From: Alopecurus myosuroides | Taxonomy: Eukaryota > Streptophyta > Magnoliopsida > Poales > Poaceae | DNA length: 64,000 nucleotides | Direction: 5' to 3' | Assembly (NCBI GenBank): GCA_028641055.1 | Contig: CM054057.1 | Location: forward strand, 332,040,482 to 332,104,481 | Part shown: positions 21,126 through 31,594 of the stretch, one piece after another | How positions within the stretch are numbered: the stretch's first letter is position 1 | Layout of the letters: each line of letters starts with the position of its first letter | Notes under the pieces: generated by a model | Databases searched by the model: none | What the model was told of the DNA's origin: nothing | Seen by the model: only the letters and a program-made list of their open reading frames with translations | Translations under genes and position numbers: made by a program

Positions 21126-23974
21126 TTAAACTTATCAGGTATGCTTCGTTGCCTAACAGGCCTACCAGGAGACAAGGTAGCCATGGAATTTTTTTTTGAC
21201 TTCTCGTAACAGGTCTAGCAATACCAGAATTATTTCTTTTACAAGTCCTTTTATCCTTCCTAGACTTAACCACAGTGAAAGATTCATCTAACTCACCATC
21301 ACTTAACCAAGTCAAACACAAAGGTGTTCTCACCCCATTATCATGCAAAGCAACACGAGGAGTATCAGCAATAGAAAGATTTTTTTTCTTCTATATTAAC
21401 TCTAGCTTTTTCCAATTCTTTTAACAGATCAATACTATCAAAGTTATCAGATGGAAAATCGATGCCCATCATAGAAGCTCTAGACATAATCTCCAAATTG
21501 GATAATGTAGCAAAAGAATTATTAGAGTTGGATGAGGAAGACTCACTTTCAAGATTCCTTTTCTTCGAGGCATTAGCAGCCTTAGTCATCACATCCATCA
21601 TCTTGTCCTCCTGATTGCGTCTCCCTGTTTCCTCCATCACCAGATCAGCAGTAGGGGTCTGGTGCACAGTTTTTCCACCCGAGGAGGGGGGTGACTGCAC
21701 AGTATACACATCCTCGTCCACAGGCCCAGAGGGAGATACAGAAGACAATTCAGTAACCACAGGTTCAGGGGGCCACACATTTTGTTTCACAGCCTCCACA
21801 TAAGACACAACCATGGACTGACAAGGAATCACAAGCCCCTCAGATGATGTAGGTTCTTTTTCCACAGAAGGAGTAAAAGGTGCAATTTCCACACTATTAG
21901 CTATTTTTTGCACCATGTTGGACTTAGGAGATTTGTCCAACATGGTATCATGCACAGATTTATCCCCATCACTACCTCCCATCTCAACATTATCATTCAA
22001 CCCCAAATATCGTTTTCCCTTGCAATTTTTTCAAAGAGCAACTCATTCTCACCATCAGTTTCCTCCTCAGATTCTTGCTCTGCCACAGCAGGCATGACAG
22101 ACACAGCTGGCACGACAGTACACTGAGACCTGCCAAAGCCAGTCCCTACATAGCTTGCCGAGCCAGTTTGTCCCTCCGAAGAGGCAGCAGAGTCACCAGC
22201 ATAATTATCATGTCTTAACCTTTTAGGAGAAGGAGGCACAGATGCATTACTCACAGGAATCGAGGAACGTAACACATGTTGTCCTTGCTCGATCACATTA
22301 TCTATCTCAAAGGAAAAATCATAGAAATAATCACCAAGCACACCTTCAGCAGTTTTAGGGAGCAAAGAGATATCACGGCAACCAATAAGAATGCGGCAGT
22401 ACTCAGATTTAAAAAGCGTGGATTGATCCACCTCAAGCGTCACACCCACAAGAGAACCAACGTAAGCTGCATGCGCTTCGCATCGCTTATCCACAGGTAT
22501 ATTTCTAACCTTCACCCAAGCTTTGTGTAGAACTCCCTTAGCGCCCACTGATGCGGACCAAGGGGCAAGGTTAAGCACAACATCGCACAGTTTCATCTCC
22601 ATACGCCCCCCAAATAACAGGTGCGTTCAACTTCACGAGCACTAGAGAAACGCATCACATACTGAGAACTATTGATCGGCCTAGCTGTACACCGCCATTT
22701 TGATTTCAGATACTCATTGAATTCCTGCTCGATCTCTCTCGTCGTGGGATTCCCTTCTACCACAGTGATAACGATACTCGACACCCTCTCCTTTTGTTGC
22801 TTAACACTAGTCGAATCAGGAAAGTAGAAGAATCCTTGCCCCGGCGACTGGAATGCGCACATCGAAGCCACGCAGTCCGAGGGCAAGATAGCTTGGCAGA
22901 TCGGCGCCATGTGGCCCAATCTTCCACATCGCTCGCAGCGGATCGTAGGGCAACTCAGAGCCAAGTGGCCACTTACAGAGCAGTGAGTGCAGGTGGTAGA
23001 AGATGCATCAGGAGCCTTGGTCGCCGCCGCTGCCACGGGAGGAGCACCGGTGCGACCACCCCCTTGGCTAGCCGGCACAGGCGGCCTCTCCGTGCTCTGT
23101 GCCTCCCTTGCCGCCGCCGCGTCCCACCGCTCCGAGCCGCTCCCCGAGTGGCTTCCCCCGGAACCCACGGGTGGTTCCCGGTGCCACACATTGTTGCGGC
23201 CAGATGGAGGCTCCTGGCGGTTGTTGACGATGCGTCCGCCGCCCCCGTGGCCCCCCCCCCGCCTGCCGCACCACCGAACCTGCCGCCTCTGCGACCTCCC
23301 AATCTTCCTCCACGATCCATGGCCGCGGATGCTCTGGACACAGCAGTCGCTCGTGGTGGAGAGGCAGCGACTTGTGCGAACGATCTGGAGTCGCCCCCCA
23401 CCTTCCCTCTCGACCACTGGAAAGAATCAGGGTGCTCTCCGGTGGAAACCCTAGCGCTATGAACCCTAGAGGATGAGATCCAGAAGTGGGAGAAGAGCTC
23501 GGGGATCTCGAATGAGCCATTGACCCGCTCGGTCCCCTGCCTTATCCCCTCCCCTCCCACCCGCGGGCCGCTCGCTGTAGCAGATGGGCTGCGTGGGCTG
23601 GGAACCACGCACCCCCTTGACTCCACTGGGCCCACCTCCGGTAGAAAAACCGAAACTCCCGCGCCTCCCGTCGCCGGCAACTTCGCCGCCGATGGAGTAA
23701 CCCGGTGAGCCGGAAACTCGATCACGTCACCGACCACCACCTGCTCGCCCTCACGAAGACACCTCGCGTCCACCACCGTCTCCTGCTCGTCGAAGAGAAC
23801 CAGCCGCCCCACGGCGAGGCGGAGGATCAGCGACCCGATCTGCCACGCCCCCGCAGCTGACGCCGGCGAGATCGTGGAGACGAACGTGGCTGACCACCGC
23901 AGTGTCCTCTCCGTGGATGGCGCAGCACCACGGGCGTCGCCAACGCCATCGCAGGGGAAAACGCTCTCGCTCAT
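21122..23974 (-). pseudogene. LINE ORF1: gag-like CCHC protein
   Basis: ORF1 starts at ATG 23974 (MSESVFPCDGVGD), 18 bp inside the element. After a low-complexity region it carries two zinc knuckles (CTHCSVSGHLALSC and CERCGRLGHMAPIC), then a domain typical of plant LINE ORF1 proteins (YLKSKWRCTARPINSSQYVM, LHKAWVKVRNIPVDKR). A serine-rich and acidic C-terminal region follows. Frame changes fall at homopolymers near 23249-23258, 22605, 22003, 21380 and 21190. In the most plausible last frame the product ends IPDKFK with TGA overlapping the ORF2 ATG. The protein would coat LINE RNA, but this copy cannot make it. Confidence 0.8.
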
Positions 23975-24028
23975 CGCAGTGACCTCCAAAAATAAATGGC
24001 ATATGTCTACAGTCTGTAGTAGTAGTTC

Positions 24029-24110
24029 TTGAAGACTGTCGCGGTCTGCAGGTCCGCTGCATGAAACATTTGAAGACTGTCGCGGTCTGCAGGTCCATTG
24101 CATGAAACAT
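24029..24110. repeat. 41-bp tandem duplication
   Basis: Two nearly identical 41-bp copies begin TTGAAGACTGTCGCGGTCTG at 24029 and 24070, just beyond the right target duplication of LINE-B. It is noncoding. Confidence 0.9.
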
Positions 24111-24273
24111 TTGTTCTCTCTTGGGATTTTTTTTTTCAATCCGTAAACATAGTTTTGAACTATATGGAGTTGGCTATATTTATATCTCATGCACATGTTT
24201 CTAAATTCGGTGCATTTCTTAATTATACTACACCCTTTCTTTTTGGAGGATTCCGGGCAACAAAAAGAACGTA

Positions 24274-24396
24274 CTCCCTCCGTCCCAAATTAATTATCAT
24301 AAAGTTGGACAAAAGTAAATGTATCTAGAACTAAAACATATCTAGATACACCCACTTTTATCCTATTTTAATACAATTAACTTGGGACTAAGGGAG
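24274..24396. mobile_element. Stowaway MITE
   Basis: A 123-bp element has ends CTCCCTCCGTCCCAAATTAA and, reverse-complemented, CTCCCTTAGTCCCAAGTTAA. TA flanks both sides (24272-24273 and 24397-24398). The interior contains CTAGATAC inverted motifs common in this family. Confidence 0.95.
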
Positions 24397-24398
24397 TA

Positions 24399-24620
24399 AA
24401 ACAAGTTTGGGAGGCGCGAAACCAGATGAAAAACGCTTATGTATTCTGTTCCGTCCGAGAGTATCGACAGTGCAGAGCGTTATCTTAGACGCTTAAAAAA
24501 AAACCTACAGCGCATTAGAGGCGGCGACGCTAGAATTTTCATTTTGCATGGGTTTTTAGAGCACCCACAACGCAACAGCGCTTAATCAGGCGCTTAGCTA
24601 ATTAAAATAAATGGGATGAT
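24399..24620. other. Intergenic, no gene seen
   Basis: This is the left flank of the large copia array. It has several GCGCTTA/TAAGCGC-like motifs (AGACGCTTA, GCGCTTAATCAGGCGCTTAG) but no confirmed terminal repeat. Confidence 0.4.
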
Positions 24621-24625
24621 ATTAA

Positions 24626-25549
24626 TGTTAAGAATTTAGACAATTTACAGTTTAAATTAATCCAATTATAAATCACGAGCATAACGTACACGTACCGATA
24701 ATTAATCATATTACTACATATTAGATTGATAGTACACACATCTAGGCAAACTACTAGTATTGCGCACGTGTAAATAATAATGGCAGAAATAAACATGATA
24801 TACCCTGCGATCGACCAGTTGGCAGTAGCCGTAGCAGTGGCGGCAGCAACGGCTGCCTCGGTGGCAGCAGTGGCGGCCTCAGCGGCAGCAGCAGCACGTC
24901 CGGATTCGTTGTACATGTTGACGAAGAGGGCGACCAATAGTCGAAGTAGATGAACATCAGCGAGCAGTCGCGTAGGAGACACTCCCAAAAAACCGAATCG
25001 CCTCTCTCCCGTACAGGATCTGGTGAGGCGGGGTTTCGGAGGCCTGCTCTCCCGTCGGCCGTGTACGCGGTAGACGGGATGGGGTCACCGGCGACAACAA
25101 CGGGAAGTGGAACGACAGTGGGCGCAAAGATGCAGAGTGTATAAGAGATTTTTCTGTGTCCGCCTGAGCCTCACAGCCGAGTAGGAGAACAGCCCGCTCA
25201 CAACCGTTACCACGTGAAAATAAATCTTGGCATGTCTGTTGACTCTCCGTTTCCGACTGCCAACATAAGGCATCGGCTCGGCTCATTCCCGCAACCAGCG
25301 GCGCGGCGCGTCGTGTCGAGGCGAGGCGGGCGGCGGAGGAGGAGGAGCGCGCGTGTGGAACCCCTCCACAACTTCTCTCTCTTCATACCAACTCACACTA
25401 GTGGGGAGAGAGGTCACTTTATAAACTGGTGCAAAACTCTCTCAACTAGCAATATGGGACTAAAATCCCACCATTTGCTATGGCAGCATGGGCCTTAGGA
25501 TTAAATAGAAATTGCCTAATGAGCTTTTAGCCCATTCCAAATGTCAGCA
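24626..25549 (-). mobile_element. Copia LTR-A (outer 3' LTR)
   Basis: At 924 bp it is shorter than LTR-B because of a deletion of about 100 bp around 25215-25235 and loss of the TATA segment near 25170. The similarity to LTR-B starts exactly at TGTTAAGAATTTAG and ends at GTCAGCA, which fixes the LTR limits. An alanine-rich frame inside it (24913 downward on the minus strand) is open to and beyond the LTR end. Confidence 0.85.
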
Positions 25550-25563
25550 ATCCCTCACCAGAT
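25550..25563 (-). other. Polypurine tract of copia internal 2
   Basis: On the minus strand GGATCTGGTGAGGGAT lies directly before the LTR. The equivalent at 31050-31064 is GATCTGGTGGGGGAT. Both fit a polypurine primer. Confidence 0.6.
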
Positions 25564-26089
25564 CCACCCATGGTGTTGTCCTCTGTTCTAATCATTTTTT
25601 TTATATACCGATATTTTCAATGGAGACCTGTTAAGGTTGAACATCCACCTAGAACAAATAGCTACACTACATCACAACTGAACAATGAACTATGCCTTGA
25701 ATTGTCAGTTTGGCGTAAAATAGTTTCACTAAATATCTTGCCAGTACTAGGCTGCCGAAGGCTGACCCCTCGGGTAGATCATATTACTCACACTCCTGGC
25801 CTCTTCATGAACTTATTAGAGATCACCCAATCTCATTGACTGTGACCAGCAGTCGGGCTCATATAGGTGTGTTCCTCCAAAGATCGCTTTGTAGGATAGC
25901 ATCTTGCTTATACAAGCCTTGGAAAACATTAAGAGAAAAGTCAACCTGTCATACAGTTTTTGAGAGTGCTGCATCTCCAGTGGAGTGGGTTAGTAAAAAT
26001 TACTCTCCTCCGTTAACCACTAGCTTGTTTTCCCAGCTCGCACTTCACGGGATCTCCGATCACATATGTTCGGTTACTGCCATGGCAAC

Positions 26090-29000
26090 TCATGTGGATC
26101 TCATACCCATCTCCCTCGATGCACTTTCTATCACAACACGTGATAGCCCTTTAGTAAAGGGATCTGTCAGATTCTTAGCCGGCTGGATATAATCCACCGC
26201 TATCACTATGGACATTCTTAAATGTCTGACAACTTTTAATCTCATTTTTATGTGCTTTGTGGACTGTGCATTGTCTTTGAACTCTTCACCTTGACAATTA
26301 CTGTTTGATTGTCACAATTCATAAGGATAGCCGGTACTGGATTTTCAACCACAGGCAAGTCCATCAAAAGATCTTGAAGCCATCCTGCTTCGACACTAGA
26401 CGTGTCCAATGCTGTTAATTCTGCTTCCATTCTTGATCTCGTTAAGATCGTTTGCTTGCAAGACTTGCAGGAAACAACACCACCTCCAAAGGTAAACACA
26501 TACCCCGTTTTGGCTTTCATTCCATCACCATCAGAGATCCAATTCTCATCACAATACCCTTCAAGTACCGAAGGATATCCACTGCAGTGAAGTCCATGTT
26601 TCACGGTACCTTTCAAATAGCGCATAATTCTTTCTACAACATGCCAATGCACATCACCCGAATTGGAAACAAACCGGCTTAGTTTGCACACAACAAACAT
26701 GATGTCACGCCTCGTAGCGCTAGGTACATGAGTGAACCAATTACTTGAGAGTACCTCAGCTGATTCTTAGGTGTGCCTTGGAAATTTCGAATCCGCGCAC
26801 TAGGATCATATGGTGTTGGAGAAATTTTGCAGCCGAATATCCAAAACGACTCAAAACCTTCTCAACATAATGGGATTGCAGAAGTGTAATCCCACCCTCA
26901 TTGTCTCTCAATAGCTTGATGTTCAAAATAACATCAGCCACACCAAGATCTTTCATCTCAAAGTTCTGGGATAAAACGACTTAACCTCATTGATTACTTT
27001 GAGGTTGGTCCCAAATATCAGTATGTCATCAACATACAAACACGGTATAACTCCTTCGCCCCCACCATGGAGATAGTATACACATTTTTTCAGCTTCATT
27101 AACAACAAAGCCAACAGATGTTAAAGTTGTATTGAACTTCTCATGCCATTGCTTAGATCCTTGTTTCAGCCCATATAAAGATTTCAGTAACTTACACATC
27201 TTTCCTTCTTGACCATCCAACACAAAGTCATATGACTATTGCATATAGATGTCCTCGTCTAACTCTCAATTTAGGAAAGCCGTCTTAACATCCATCTGAT
27301 GGACGTGAAGACCATGCGAGGCCGCCAACGAGAGTAATACTCGAATGGTGATCAGTATGGCCACAAGTCAATACGTATCAAATAAATCTTCATCTTCTTT
27401 CTGGGAGTAACCCTTGGCCACAAGTATAGCCTTGTACTTTTGAATCGTACCATCGGGCCTAAACTTCTTTCTGAACACCCACTTACATCGTAATGGTTTA
27501 CAGCCATAAGGATGTTCAATGATCTCCCACGTTCCATTAGCCATGATGGAATCCATATCGCTATGGACCTCTTCTCTCCAGTAGTCACCATCTGTAGATG
27601 CATAAGATTCTGAAATAGAAGTGGGAGTATCATCCACAAGGTACACAAGGAAGTCATCACCAAAGGACTTTGCAGTCCTCTGTCTCTTGCCCCTACCAAG
27701 GGTTTTCTCATCATCCTTCTCAGGATTCTCATCATGTGTTTGTTCATAATATTCCATAGGAATGGCAGGCTCAGGAGTCTCCTCTGATTCCTTTCTAGAA
27801 GTGCTTTGCATGTCTCTCATACGAAAAATATCTTCAAAGAATGTAGCATCTTTAGACTCCATAATCGTATCGACCTTCACGTCAGGTACCTCAGATTTCA
27901 CTACTAGAAATCTATAGCCAACGCTATTCTTAGCATAGCCCAAATTAACGCAATCCACAGTCTTTGGTCCAAGTTTACGCTTTGTGGGGATCGACAGATT
28001 GACTTTCACCAAACAACCCAAGTACGTAATTACGAGAGTTTTGTTTCTCTCTTCTCCCATTTAGCTTTCGTCAGAACTTTATTCAGGACATGACATGATG
28101 TCAATATAGCCTCCCCCCACCATGCCTTGGATAAACCCGATGTATCTAACATGGCGTTGACCAAATCTGTTAGAGTACAGTTTTTCCGTTCGGCAACCCC
28201 ATTTGAGTGAGGTGAATAGGGAGGCGTCCTCTCATGAGTAATACCATGTTCTGCAGAGAAAGAGTCAAACTCATTAGAGAAATACTCTCCACAACGATCT
28301 GACCGATTCGTTTAATTTTCTTTTCAAGTTGATTCTCAACTTCTGCCTTATAGATTTTAGAGTAGTGTAGAGCCTCATCTTTAATGTTTAACAGATATAC
28401 ATAGCAAAACCTAGTGGAATCGTCTATTAACGTCATGAAGTATCTCTTTCCACCTTTAGTCAACACACCACTCATCTCACAGTGATCAGAATGTATGATT
28501 TCTAATGGCGCCAAGTGTCTCTCCTCCATAGCCTTATGGGGCCTACGAGGTTGCTTTGCTTGCACACACGAATGACACTTAGAACCTTTGGCTAAAGTGG
28601 AACTTGGAATTTAATTTAATTTTGCTAACCGCGTCATGCAACTGAAACCAACGTGACAAAGGCGTGAATGCCAAACTTCAGTTTCATCAAGACTTGAATG
28701 AATATTGTTCACGAGTTTATTACAGAAATCAGCGAGAGAAAAGCGGATCAGACCTCCGCACTCATACCCTTTTCCAACAAACAGACCATATTTCGTTACA
28801 ACTACTTTATTGGACTCAAACCCCAACTTGAACCCTTGTCTACATAGAAGGAGCCACTAACGAAATTCTTCTTGATGGCGGGGACATTATGCATGTTCTT
28901 GAGCTGCACGATCCTCCCCGAAGTAAACTTCAGATCGACCGTGCCAACACCAAGTGCATAAGCACTTGCGCTGTTCCCCATCGATACAGACCCGTTCCTT

Positions 29001-29137
29001 GTGACATGATAAGAAGAAAATAATGAGATTTCAGCACACACATCAATATTTGCACCTATGTCAATCCACCAATAAGTAGACTGACAAACTGAAAATACAG
29101 GTAAACAAATTACCATACCCAGATGCCTCATTCTCAT
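26090..29137 (-). pseudogene. Copia pol (internal 2): protease, integrase, RT, RNase H
   Basis: Domains follow the Ty1/copia order on the minus strand. Protease WWIDIGANIDVC is near 29.07 kb, with the catalytic DTG changed to DIG. Integrase is recognised by PLEIIHSDHCEMSG and YFMTLIDDSTRFCYVYLL near 28.5 kb. The RT begins at SMDSI/WEIIEHP-like sequence and RCKWVFRKKFRPDG, with LLKSLYGLKQGSKQWHEKF near 27.15 kb and YVDD at 27025-27036. The RNase H region (RIMRYLKGTVKHGLHCSGY, EGYCDENW) runs to the conserved DPFTKGLSRVV end and a stop at 26090. Many frameshifts and stops separate these pieces. It cannot encode a working polyprotein. Confidence 0.9.
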
Positions 29138-29966
29138 TGTTGCTCACAATCATGTTGATAGCCTTGGAATCCTGTCGTGGCTTCTTGTACTTGTTTGGGC
29201 ACTTCACAGCCCAGTGTTCCAGTGAATCACAAGTGAAGCAGTCATCTTTCTTCGTATCCTTCTTGAAGGTATTCTTAGCCTTCTTCTTGAAGTCGGTATT
29301 CTGCTGGACACTAGTCCTCGCCTTGTTCTTGTCGGAGTTGTAGTTCTTCTGTACCATATTGGCCGCAGAAGTCCCTTCGTTCCCTTTTCCATGCGATTCC
29401 TTTGCCCTCGAATTCTGCTCAACACTCAGATGGCTGATGACATCCTCTACTGAGAATTCACGCCTCTGATGTTTCAGAGTAGTGGCAGAGTTCCTCCAGG
29501 AATTAGGCAGTTTGGCGATTTTGCATCCCGCGACATAATTTCCCAGTAGCACGCACTTGAGAATTTTCAACCTCATTAGCAATGCACTGTATCTAGTGAT
29601 CCTGCTCCAATATAGAACGTTTTTCGACCATTCTGTAGTCATTGAACTGTTCTATACTGTACATCTCGCTGCCAGCATCGGTTGCGCCGAATTTGGATTC
29701 GAGTGGCTCCCACAATTCTTTGGCAACCCGCATATGTAAATATGCGGCACCAAACTTATCTCCAATCACGCTTAGAACACATCCAACAAAGACGAGGGTG
29801 GCATCCCTAAACGCCTTCTCCTATTCAGGAGTAATCGTTCCCGTGGGAGTGACACCGACGACCCAGAACATGCTTATAGCCGTGAGCCATAAGATTATTT
29901 TGGTTATCCAACGCTTAAAGTACGTCCCCGTAAACGAGTCCGATTTCAGTGCAGTAGAAAAGCCAT
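29060..29966 (-). pseudogene. Copia gag (internal 2)
   Basis: The gag core shows TGTYFKRWITKIILWLTAIS, TPTGTITPE, KLPNSWRNSATTLKHQRREF and a CCHC knuckle CFTCDSLEHWAVKC near 29.2 kb. The likely start ATG at 29966 is followed by a one-base loss, so the ATG frame and the conserved frame no longer agree. A stop after TITPE and further shifts break it up. It is the structural protein of the virus-like particle in intact relatives. Confidence 0.85.
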
Positions 29967-30003
29967 GAATCGAAAATTGCCTACATATATTAGGTTTTTG
30001 GAT

Positions 30004-30288
30004 TGTTAAGAATTTAGGAAATTTACAGATTAAATTAATCCAAGTATAAATCACGAGCATGACGTACACATACTAATAATTAACCATATTCCTGCATACT
30101 AGATTGATAGTAGACACATCTACGCAAACTACTAGTATTGCACATATGGAAATAATAAGGGTAGGGATAAACATGTTATACCCTGCGATCGGCCAGTTGG
30201 CAGTAGCCGTAGCAGTGGCGGCAGCAGCCGCAGCAGCAGCGGCGGCCTCGGTGGCAGCAGCAGCAGCGCATTCGGCTTCGCTGTACAT
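30004..30288 (-). other. LTR-encoded alanine-rich leader ORF
   Basis: From ATG 30288 the frame reads MYSEAECAAAAATEAAAAAA, then a hydrophobic stretch (GYNMFIPTLIISICAILVVC) that could span a membrane. A TAG at 30070-30072 follows, and the same frame then continues through the LTR end into gag of internal 2. LTR-A has CGG and LTR-C has CAG at that codon, so the frame was probably open once. The product resembles nothing known to the annotator. It lies about 230 bp downstream of the TATA box, so it would be in the transcribed leader. Confidence 0.35.
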
Positions 30289-30548
30289 GTTGACGAAGAG
30301 GGCGACGCGGTAGTAGTCGAAGTAGATGAACAGCAGCGAGCAGTGGTGTAGGAAACGCTCCCCAAAAACCTAATCTCCCCTCTCCCCTACAGGATCTGGA
30401 GAGGCGGGGTTTCGTAGGCCTGCCCTCCCGTCGGCCGTGTACGCGGTAGACGGGATGGGGTCACCGGCGGCAGCAACAGGAAGTGAAACGACAGTGGGTG
30501 CAAAGATGCAGAGTGTATAAGAAATTTTCTGTGTCCGCCTGAGCCTCC

Positions 30549-30558
30549 AATATATAGG
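30549..30558 (-). promoter_or_regulatory. TATA box of copia LTR-B
   Basis: CCTATATATT on the minus strand lies in the middle of the LTR. The same site is at 57864-57873 in LTR-C. It is deleted in LTR-A, where flanking sequence joins directly. Confidence 0.6.
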
Positions 30559-31594
30559 CACAACCGAGTAGGAGAACAATCCGCTCACATAATTAATTGG
30601 CGTTAACTACAACCATTACCACGTGATCAGTGCGGCGATTTACTGCGTGCTGCTGTTATCAAAATAAATGTGACGCGTTTTCATACAACAATCAATATGG
30701 CGTCTCATATTATTGGCGTGTCTGTTGACTCTCCGTTTCCGACTGCCAAAATAAAGGCATCGGCTCGGTTCATTCCCGCAACCCGCAACCCGCGACGCGG
30801 CGCGGCGCGTCGTGACGAGGCGAGGCAGGCGGCGGAGGAGGAGGAGCGCGCGTGTGGAGCACCTCCACAACTCCTCTCTCTTCATACCAACTCACACTAG
30901 TGGGAAGAGAGCTCACCTTATAAACTGGTGCAAAACTTTTCCAACTAGCAATATGGGACTAAACTCCCACTGGTTTCTATGGCAGTATGGGCCTTAGGGA
31001 TTAAATAGAAATTGCCTAATGGGCTAAAGTCCCATCCCTAATTTCAGCAATCCCCCACCAGATCCCGAAGACCCCTGGTGTTGTCCTCTGTTCCAATCAC
31101 TGTTTTTATATACCAACATTTTCAGTGGAGACCCATTAAGGTTGAACATCCACCTAGAACAAATAGCTACACTACATCACAACTGAACAGTGGACTATGC
31201 CTTGAATTGTCAGTTTGGCGTAAAATAGTTTCACTAAATGTCTTGCCAGTACTAGGATGTCGAAGGATGGCCCCTCTGGTGGAGCATATTAGTCACACTC
31301 CTAGCCTATTCATGAACTTATTAGAGATCACCCAATCTCATAGACCGTGACCAGCAGTCAGGCTCATATAGGTGTGTTCCTCCAAAGATCGCTCTATAGG
31401 ATAGCATCTTGCTTATACAAGCCTTGGAACACATTAAGACAAAAGTCAACCTGTAATACAGTTTATGAGAGTACTGCATCTCCAGTGGAGTGGATTAGTA
31501 AAAATTACTTTCCTCGGTTAACCACAAGCTTGTTTTCCCAGCTCCCACTTCACGGGATCTCCGATCACATAGGTTGGGTTACTGCCATGGTAAC

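Larger units (their letters stand above)
17136..23992 (-). mobile_element. Near full-length L1-type LINE (LINE-B)
   Basis: The element is about 6.86 kb and is flanked by the 12-bp direct repeat TAAATGGCATAT (17124-17135 and 23993-24004). The T-run next to the left repeat is the poly(A) tail read from the other strand. The right end lies only 18 bp before the ORF1 start codon, so the copy looks full length or nearly so. It carries ORF1 (a CCHC nucleic-acid-binding protein) and ORF2 (endonuclease, reverse transcriptase, zf-RVT). Unlike LINE-A, no C-terminal RNase H is seen. Both ORFs are broken, so it is inactive. Confidence 0.9.
30004..31049 (-). mobile_element. Copia LTR-B (shared middle LTR)
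   Basis: This 1046-bp LTR serves as the 3' LTR of internal 1 and the 5' LTR of internal 2. No target duplication separates it from either internal region. It is collinear with LTR-A and LTR-C but keeps the TATA segment that LTR-A lacks. A polypurine tract is adjacent at 31050-31064. No primer-binding site complementary to initiator tRNA-Met (TGGTATCAGAGC) is seen on the other side. Confidence 0.85.
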
